Assembly (NCBI RefSeq): GCF_037038585.1
Contig: NC_092559.1
Location: 6,417,488-6,481,487, forward strand
Source of the DNA: Patagioenas fasciata
Lineage: Eukaryota; Chordata; Aves; Columbiformes; Columbidae
Length of the DNA stretch: 64,000 bases
Direction of reading: 5' to 3'
Positions 56,661-64,000 of this stretch are shown here, piece by piece (position 1 is the first letter of the stretch; every line of letters begins with the position of its first letter). A program made the translations under genes and the position numbers. A model generated the notes under the pieces. It worked only from the letters and a program-made list of their open reading frames with translations. It was not told where the DNA came from and searched no databases.

Positions 56661-57276
56661 CGCCCAGGAGTTCAGGAGGGGACCCGCCCAGGAGTTCAGG
56701 AGGGGACCCGCCCAGGAGTTCAGGAGGGGACCCGCCCAGGAGTTCAGGAGGGGACCCGCCCAGGAGTTCAGGAGGGGACCCGCCCAGGAGTTCAGGAGGG
56801 GACCCGCCCAGGAGTTCAGGAGGGGACCTGGAGTTCAGGGAGGAACTGAAGAATTCAGGAGAGCACCTAGGAGTTAAGGGGGGGACTGAAGAATTCAGGA
56901 GGGGACCTAGGAGTTCAGGGGGTAACCCAAGAGTTCAAGAGCAGATCCAAGAGTTCAGGAGAGGACCCAGGAGTGTCCCAAAGGACCCAAGAGTTCAGGA
57001 GGGGACCCAGGAATGCCCCAAAGGACCCAGGAGTTCAGGGGAGAACCCAGGCATTCTGAGGGGACCCAGGAATGCCCCAAAGTACCCAAGAGTTCAGGAG
57101 GAGACCCAGGAGTTCGGGAGGGGACCCACCCAGGAGTTCAGGAGGGGACCCAGCAGTGCCCCAAAGGACCCAGGAGTTCCTGGCGGGACCCACCCAGGAA
57201 TTCAGGACGGGACCCAGGAGTTCTGAGGGGAGCCATTCAGGAGTTCAGGAGGGGGACCAGGAGTGCCCCAAGGACC

Positions 57277-57468
57277 CAGGAGTTCAGGAGGGGACCCGCC
57301 CAGGAGTTCAGGAGGGGACCCGCCCAGGAGTTCAGGAGGGGACCCGCCCAGGAGTTCAGGAGGGGACCCGCCCAGGAGTTCAGGAGGGGACCCGCCCAGG
57401 AGTTCAGGAGGGGACCCGCCCAGGAGTTCAGGAGGGGACCCGCCCAGGAGTTCAGGAGGGGACCCGCC
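57277..57468 (+). repeat. Run of eight identical 24-bp units
   Basis: There are eight consecutive copies of the 20-bp G-rich unit plus CGCC, without a difference that I can see. A ninth unit begins at 57,469 and diverges. A run of seven such units starts at 56,641. Identical runs point to recent slippage or unequal exchange. Confidence 0.9.
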
Positions 57469-60400
57469 CAGGAGTTCAGGGGGTAACCCAAGAGTTCAGG
57501 AGCAGACCCAGGAGTTCAGGAGAGGACCCAGGAGTGTCCCAAAGGACCCAAGAGTTCAGGAGGGGACCCAGGAATGCCCCAAAGGACCCAGGAGTTCATG
57601 GGGGAACCCAGGCGTTCTGAGGGGACCCAAGAGTTCCCGAAAGGACCCAAGAGTTTAGGAGGGGACCCAGATGTGCCCCAAAGGACCCAAGAGTTCAGGA
57701 GGGGACCCAAGAGTTCAGGAGGGGACCCAAGAGTTCAGGAGGGGACCCAAGAGTGCCCCAAAGGACCCAGGAGTTCAGGAGGGGACCCAGGAGTTCAGTG
57801 GGGGACCGAAGAAGTCAGGAGAGGCCCAGGAGTGCCCCTAAGGACCCAGGAGTTCAGTGGGGAACCCAGGAGTTCTTAGGGGACCCAGGAGTGCCCCAAA
57901 TGACCCAGGAGTTCAGGAGGGGACCCACCCAGGAGTTCAGGAGGGGACCCACCCAGGAGTTCAGGAGGGGACCCAGCAGTGCCCCAAAGGACCCAGGAGT
58001 TCAGGGGGGAACCCAGTAGTGCCCCAAAGGATCCAGAGTTCAGGAGGGGCCCCAGGAGTGCCCCAGAGGACCCAAGAGTTCAGGAGGGGACCCACCCAGG
58101 AGTTCAGGAGGGGACCCACCCAGGAGTTCAGGAGGGGACCCACCCAGGAGTTCAGGAGGGGGACCAGGAGTGCCCCAAAGGACCCAGGAGTTCAGGAGGG
58201 GACCCAGGAGTGCCCCAAATGATCCAGAGTTCAGGAGGGGATCCAGCAGTGCCCCAAAAAACCCAGGAGTGCAGGGGAAAACACAAGAGTTTGGAGGGGA
58301 CCCAGGAGTTCAGGAGGGGACCGAGGAGTGCCCCAAAGGATCCAGAGTTCAGGAGGGGACCCAGGAGTGCCCCAAAGGATCCAGAGTTCAGGAGGGGACC
58401 CGCCCACGAGTTCAGGAGGGGACCCGCCCAGGAGTTCAGGAGGGGACCCGCCCAGGAGTTCAGGAGGGGACCCGCCCAGGAGTTCAGGAGGGGACCCGCC
58501 CAGGAGTTCAGGGAGGGAATGAATAATTCAGGAGGGGACCTAGGAGTTCAGGGGGGAACCCAGGCGTTCTGAAGGGTCCCAGGAGTGCCTCAAAGTGCCC
58601 AGGAGTTCGGGAGGGGACCCACCCAGGAGTTCGGGAGGGGACCCACCCAGGAGTTCGGGAGGGGACCCACCCAGGAGTTCGGGAGGGGACCCAGCAGTGC
58701 CCCAAATGACCCAGGAGTTCAGGGGGGAAACCCATGAGTACTGAGGAGACCCAGGAGTGCCCCAAAGGACCCAGGAGTTCAGGGGTGAACCCAGGAGTTC
58801 TGAGGGGACCCAAGAGTTCCCCAAAGGACCCAAGAGCTTAGGAGGGGACCCAGGAGTGCCCCAAAGGACCCAAGAGTTCAGGAGGGGACCCAGGAGTGCC
58901 CCAAAGGACCCAGGAGTTCAGTGGGGGACCGAAGAGTTCAGGAGGGGGACCAGGAGTGCCCCAAAGGACCCAGGAGTTCAGTGGGGAACCCAGGAGTTCT
59001 GAGGGGACCCAGGAGTGCCCCAAATGACCCAGGAGTTCAGGAGGGGACCCGCCCAGGAGTTCAGGAGGGGACCCGCCCAGGAGTTCAGGAGGGGACCCGC
59101 CCAGGAGTTCAGGAGGGGACTGAAGAATTCAGGGGAGACCTAGGAGTTCAGGGGGTAACCCAAGAGTTCAGGAGAGGACCCAGGAGTTCAGGAGAGGACC
59201 CAGGAGTGCCCCGAAGGATCCAGAGTTCAGGAGAGGACCCAGGAATGCCCCAAAGGACACAGGAGTTCGGGGGGAACCCAGGCGTTCTGAGGGGACCCAG
59301 GAGTGCCTCAAAGTACCCAGGAGTTCGGGAGGGGACCCACCCAGGAGTTTGGGAGGGGACCCAGCAGTGCCCCAAATGACCCAGGAGTTCAGGGGGGAAA
59401 CGCAAGAGTACTGATGAGACCCAGGAGTGCCCCATAGGTCCTAGGAGTTCAGGGGTGAACCCAGGAGTTCTGAGGGTACCCAAGAGTTCCCCAAAGGACC
59501 CAAGAGCTTAGGAGGGGACCCAGGAGTGCCCCAAAGGACCCAAGAGTTCAGGAGAGGACCCAGGAGTGCCCCAAAGGACCCAAGAGTTCCCCAAAGGACC
59601 CAAGAGTTTAGGAGGGGACCCAGATGTGCCCCAAAGGACCCAAGAGTTCAGGAGGGGACCCAAGAGTTCAGGAGGGGACCCAAGAGTTCAGGAGGGGACC
59701 CAAGAGTTCAGGAGGGGACCCAAGAGTGCCCCAAAGGACCCAGGAGTTCAGGAGGGGACCCAGGAGTTCAGTGGGGGACCGAAGAATTCAGGAGGTGCCC
59801 AGGAGTGCCCCTAAGGACCCAGGAGTTCTGAGGGGACCCAGGAGTGCCCCAAATGACCCAAGAGTTCAGGAGGGGACCCACCCAGGAGTTCAGGAGGGGA
59901 CCCACCCAGGAGTTCAGGAGGGGACCCAGCAGTGCCCCAAAGGACCCAGGAGTTCAGGGGGGAACCCAGGAGTGCCCCAAAGGATACAGAGTTCAGGAGG
60001 GGACCCAGGAGTGCCCCAAAGGACCCAAGAGTTCAGGAGGGACCCACCCAGGACTTCATGGTGGGACCCACCCAGAACTTCAGGAGGGGACACAGGAGTT
60101 CTGAGGGGACCCAGGAGTTCAGGAGGGACCCATTCAATAGTTCAGGAAGGGGACCAGGAGTGCCCCAAAGGACCCAGGATTTCAGGGTGGGACTCAAAAG
60201 TTCAGGAGGGACCCACCCAGGAATTCATTGCGGGACCCACCCAGGACTTCAGGAGGGGACCCAGGAGTTCTGAGGGGACCCAGGAATGCCCCAAATGACC
60301 CAGGAGTTCAGTATGGGACCCACCCAGGAGTTCAGTATGGGACCCACCCAGGAGTTCAGTATGGGACCCACCCAGGAGTTCAGGAGGGGACCCACCCAGG

Positions 60401-62120
60401 AGTTCAGGAGGGGACCCACCCAGGAGTTCAGGAGGGGACCCACCCAGGAGTTCAGGAGGGGACCCAGGAATGCCCCAAAGGACCCAGGAGTTCAGTGGGG
60501 AACCCAGGCGTTCTGAGGTGACCCAGGAGTGCCCCAAAGTACCCAGGAGTTCGGGAGGGGACCCACCCAGGAGTTCGGGAGGGGACCCACCCAGGAGTTC
60601 GGGAGGGGACCCAGCAGTACCCCAAAGGACCCAGGAGTTCAGGGGGGAACCCAGGAGTTCTGGGGGACCCAAGAGTTCACCAAAGGACCCAAGAATTCAG
60701 GAGGGGACGCAGGAGTGCCCCAAGGGATCCAGAGTTCAGGGGGGAACACAGGAGTTCAGGAGGGGACCCAAGAGTTCAGGAGGGGACCCAGGCGTTCTGA
60801 GGGGACCCAGGAGTGCCCTAAAGTACCCAGGAGTTCGGGAGGGGACCCACCCAGGAGTTCAGGAGGGGACCCAGCGGTGCCACAAAAGACCCAGGAGTTC
60901 AGGGGGGAACACAGGAGTTCGGAGGGGACCCAGGAGTTCAGGAGGGGACTCAGGCGTTCTGAGGGGACCCAGCAGTGCCCCAAAGGACCCAGGAGTTCAG
61001 GGGGGAACCCAGGAGTTCTGAGGGGACCCAAGAGTTCCCCAAAGGACCCAAGAGCTTAGGAGGGGACCCAGGAGTGCCCCGAAGGATCCAGAGTTCAGGA
61101 GGGGACCCACCCAGGAGTTCAGGATGGGACCCACCCAGGAGTTCAGGAGGGGACCCAGCAGTGCCCCAAAGGACCCAGGAGTTCAGGGGGGAACCCAGGA
61201 GTGCCCCAAAGGATCCAGAGTTCAGGAGGGACCCATTCAGGAGTTCAGGAGGGACCCATTCAGGAGTTCAGGAGGGGGACCAGGAGTGCCCCAAAGGATC
61301 CAGAGTTCAGGAGGGACCCATTCAGGAGTTCAGGAGGGACCCATTCAGGAGTTCAGGAGGGGGACCAGGAGTGCCCCAAAGGACCCAGGAGTTCCGGGTG
61401 GGACCAAAAAGTTCAGGAGGGACCCACCCAGGAGTTCATGGCAGGACCCACCCAGGACTTCAGGAGGGGACCCAGGAGTTCTGAGGGGACCCATTCAGGA
61501 GTTCAGGAGGGGACCCAGGAGTGCCCCGAAGGACCCAGGAGTTCAGGAGGGGACCCAGGAGTGTCCCAAAGGATCCAGAGTTCAGGAGGGGACCCAGCAG
61601 TGCCCCAAAGGACCCAGGAGTGCAGGGGGGAACTCAAGAGTTCGGAGGGGACCCAGGAGTTCAGGAGGGGACCCAGGAGTGCCCCAAAGGATCCAGAGTT
61701 CAGGAGGGGACCCGCCCAGGAGTTCAGGAGGGGACCCGCCCAGGAGTTCAGGAGGGGACCCGCCCAGGAGTTCAGGAGGGGACCCGCCCAGGAGTTCAGG
61801 GAGGAACTGAAGAATTCAGGAGGGGACCTAGGAGTTCAGGAGAGGACCCAGGAGTGCCCCAAAGGATCCAGAGTTCAGGAGGGGACCCAGGAGTGCCTCA
61901 AAGTACCCAGGAGTTCGGGAGGGGACCCACCCAGGAGTTCATGGCAGGACCCACCCAGGACTTCAGGAGGGGACCCAGGAGTTCTGAGGGGACCCATTCA
62001 GGAGTTCAGGAGGGGACCCAGGAGTGCCCCGAAGGACCCAGGAGTTCAGGAGGGGACCCAGGAGTGTCCCAAAGGATCCAGAGTTCAGGAGGGGACCCAG
62101 CAGTGCCCCAAAGGACCCAG

Positions 62121-62540
62121 GAGTTCAGGGGTGAACCCAGGAGTTCTGAGGGGACCCAAGAGTTCCCCAAAGGACCCAAGAGCTCAGGAGGGGACCCAGG
62201 AATGCCCCAAAGGACCCAAGAGTTCAGGAGGGGACCCAAAAGTTCAGGAGAGGACCCAGGAGTGCCCCAAAGGACCCAGGAGTTCAGGAGGGGACCCAGG
62301 ACTTCAGTGGGGGACAGAAGAGTTCAGGAGGGGGACCAGGAGTGCCCCAAAGGACCCAGGAGTTCAGGAGGGGACCCAGGAGTTCAGTGGGGGACCGAAG
62401 AGTTCAGGAGGGGGACCAGGAGTGCCCCAAAGGACCCAGGAGTTCAGGAGGGGACCCAGGAGTTCAGTGGGGGACCGAAGAGTTCAGGAGGGGGACCAGG
62501 AGTGCCCCAAAGGACCCAGGAGTTCAGTGGGGAACCCAGG
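62121..62540 (+). repeat. Higher-order repeat block, copy 2
   Basis: This is the partner of 56,245-56,660. The few differences (for example one unit reading CAGGAGTTCAGG where copy 1 has CGGGAGATCAGG) suggest recent duplication or conversion. Confidence 0.85.
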
Positions 62541-64000
62541 AGTTCTGAGGGGACCCAGGAGTGCCCCAAATGACCCAGGAGTTCAGGAGGGGACCCGCCC
62601 AGGAGTTCAGGAGGGGACCCGCCCAGGAGTTCAGGAGGGGACCCGGAGTTCAGGGAGGGACTGAAGAATTCAGGAGGGGACCTAGGAGTTCAGGGGGTAA
62701 CCCAAGTGTTCAGGAGAGGACCCAGGAGTTCAGGAGAGGACCCAGGAGTGCCCCAAAGGATCCAGAGTTCAGGAGAGGACCCAGGAATGCCCCAAAGGAC
62801 ACAGGAGTTCAGGGGGGAACCCAGGCGTTCTGAGGGGACCCAGGAGTGCCTCAAAGTACCCAGGAGTTCGGGAGGGGACCCACCCAGGAGTTCGGGAGGG
62901 GACCCACCCAGGAGTTCGGGAGGGGACCCACCCAGGAGTTCGGGAGGGGACCCACCCAGGAGTTCGGGAGGGGACCCACCCAGGAGTTCGGGAGGGGACC
63001 CAGCAGTGCCCCAAAGGACCCAGGGGTTCAGACGGGAACCCAGGAGTGCCCCAAAGGATCCAGAGTTCAGGAGGGGACCCAGGAGTGCCCCAAAGGGTCC
63101 AGAGTTCAGGAGGGGACCCAAGAGTTCAGGAGGGACCCACCCAGGAGTTCATGGCGGGACCCACCCAGGACTTTAGGAGGGGACCCGTTCAGGAGTGACC
63201 CATTCAATAGTTCAAGAGGGGGACCAGGAGTGCCCCAAAGGACCCAGGAGTTCAGGAGGGACCCACCCAAGAGTTCATGGCAGGACCCACCCAGGACTTC
63301 AGGAGGGGACCCAGGAGTTCTGAGAGGAGCCATTCAGGAGTTCAGGAGGGGGACCAGGAGTGCCCAAAAGGACCCAGGATTTCAGGAGGGGACCCAGGAG
63401 TGCCCCAAAGAATCCAGAGTTCAGGAGGGGACCCGCCCAGGAGTTCAGGAGGGGACCCGCCCAGGAGTTCAGGAGGGGACCCGCCCAGGAGTTCAGGAGG
63501 GGACCCGCCCAGGAGTTCAGGGAGGAACTGAAGAATTCAGGAGGGCACCTAGGAGTTCAGGGGGGGACTGAATAATTCAGGAGGGGACCTAGGAGTTCAG
63601 GGGGTAACCCAGGAGTTCAGGAGCGGACCCAGGAGTTCAGGAGAGGACCCAGGAGTTCAGGAGAGGACCCAGGAGTGTCCCAAAGGACTCAGGAGTTCAG
63701 GCGGGGACCCAGGAGTGCCCCAAAGGATCCAGAGTTCAGGAGGGGACCCAGGAATGCCCCAAAGGACCCAGGAGTTCAGGGGAGAACCCAGGCATTCTGA
63801 GGGGACCCAGGAATGCCCCAAAGTACCCAAGAGTTCAGGAGGACACCCAGGAGTTCGGGAGGGGACCCACCCAGGAGTTCGGGAGGGGACCCAGCAGTGC
63901 CCCAAAGGACCCAGGAGTTCAGGGGTGAACCCAGGAGTTCTGAGAGGACCCAAGAGTTCCCCAAAGGACCCAAGAGCTTAGGAGGGGACCCAGGAGTGCC

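Larger units (their letters stand above)
53930..64000 (+). repeat. Subtelomeric-type minisatellite, 20/24-bp units, over 10 kb
   Basis: The array fills the rest of the window and runs off its end. Two 20-bp unit types alternate, CAGGAGTTCAGGAGGGGACC and CAGGAGTGCCCCAAAGGACC. A 24-bp form of the first type adds CGCC or CACC. Runs of the 24-bp form lie at 55,452-55,580, 56,641-56,830, 57,277-57,480, 58,390-58,510, 58,600-58,690, 60,305-60,470, 61,690-61,800, 62,870-63,005 and 63,418-63,520. The plus strand is rich in G over C. Large blocks recur, so there is a higher-order layer. Stop codons are rare in every unit, hence long open frames in all plus frames (up to 545 codons). These are not genes. 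Confidence 0.95.

Noticed and set aside
53930..64000. CRISPR-like array
   Set aside because: The repeats are head-to-tail and touch each other, with no unique spacers, and the host is a bird.

Overview
The window is avian genomic DNA, judged from the sequence alone. The evidence is four intact, nearly identical OR14-like (bird-expanded class II) olfactory receptor exons, many decayed CR1-type LINE fragments on both strands, a class III-like avian retrovirus with a tRNA-Lys primer site, and a second retroviral end with an alpharetrovirus-type tRNA-Trp primer site. I cannot name the species. Almost all the short open frames across the window are chance frames or relics of transposons.

Layout. 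1-44,789 is an olfactory receptor cluster built by repeated segmental duplication. The four receptor genes (5,739-6,680; 16,981-17,913; 27,041-27,973; 41,653-42,585) all lie on the minus strand. Each has a single coding exon, a splice acceptor 23-24 nt before the ATG and an AATAAA about 200-240 nt after the stop. Around them lie recurring blocks, named here A (1-2,650; 20,109-22,740; 36,700-38,480), B (6,880-12,400; 28,400-34,060; 43,640-44,230) and C (4,560-5,700; 15,700-16,980; 25,760-27,040; 40,790-41,650). A roughly 0.5-0.6 kb segment S occurs seven times at 6-8 kb spacing. CR1 relics are carried inside the duplicated blocks. A palindromic hAT-like MITE (19,791-19,982) sits inside one CR1 copy.

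44,790-49,055 is a truncated retrovirus (ERV-1). It has a 5' LTR, a PBS, a short membrane-protein-like ORF whose TGA overlaps the gag ATG (TGATG), a gag gene, and a protease-RT-RNase H pol gene with frameshifts. It starts exactly where the last S copy is interrupted. From 49,056 to about 52,010 the DNA is GC-rich, with two diverged copies of a 0.8-1 kb module; one copy carries six identical 35-bp repeats. After a pair of direct repeats (52,185-52,974) comes a second, different retroviral end (ERV-2: LTR, tRNA-Trp PBS, start of gag). It is cut off at 53,857-53,861 and followed at once by four telomere-type CCCTAA units.

53,930-64,000, and beyond the window edge, is a continuous minisatellite of 20- and 24-bp units with higher-order repeats, of subtelomeric character. 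The CCCTAA strand orientation fits a chromosome end belonging to the minisatellite side. The window therefore either crosses an old telomere-to-broken-end junction (an interstitial telomere site) or an assembly join.

Working genes are probably only the four receptors. The rest is repeats and retroviral remains. The points most worth a second look are the mosaic receptor sequences with variable binding-pocket patches, the TGATG-coupled pre-gag ORF of ERV-1, the telomere-repeat junction against a cut provirus, and the higher-order minisatellite.
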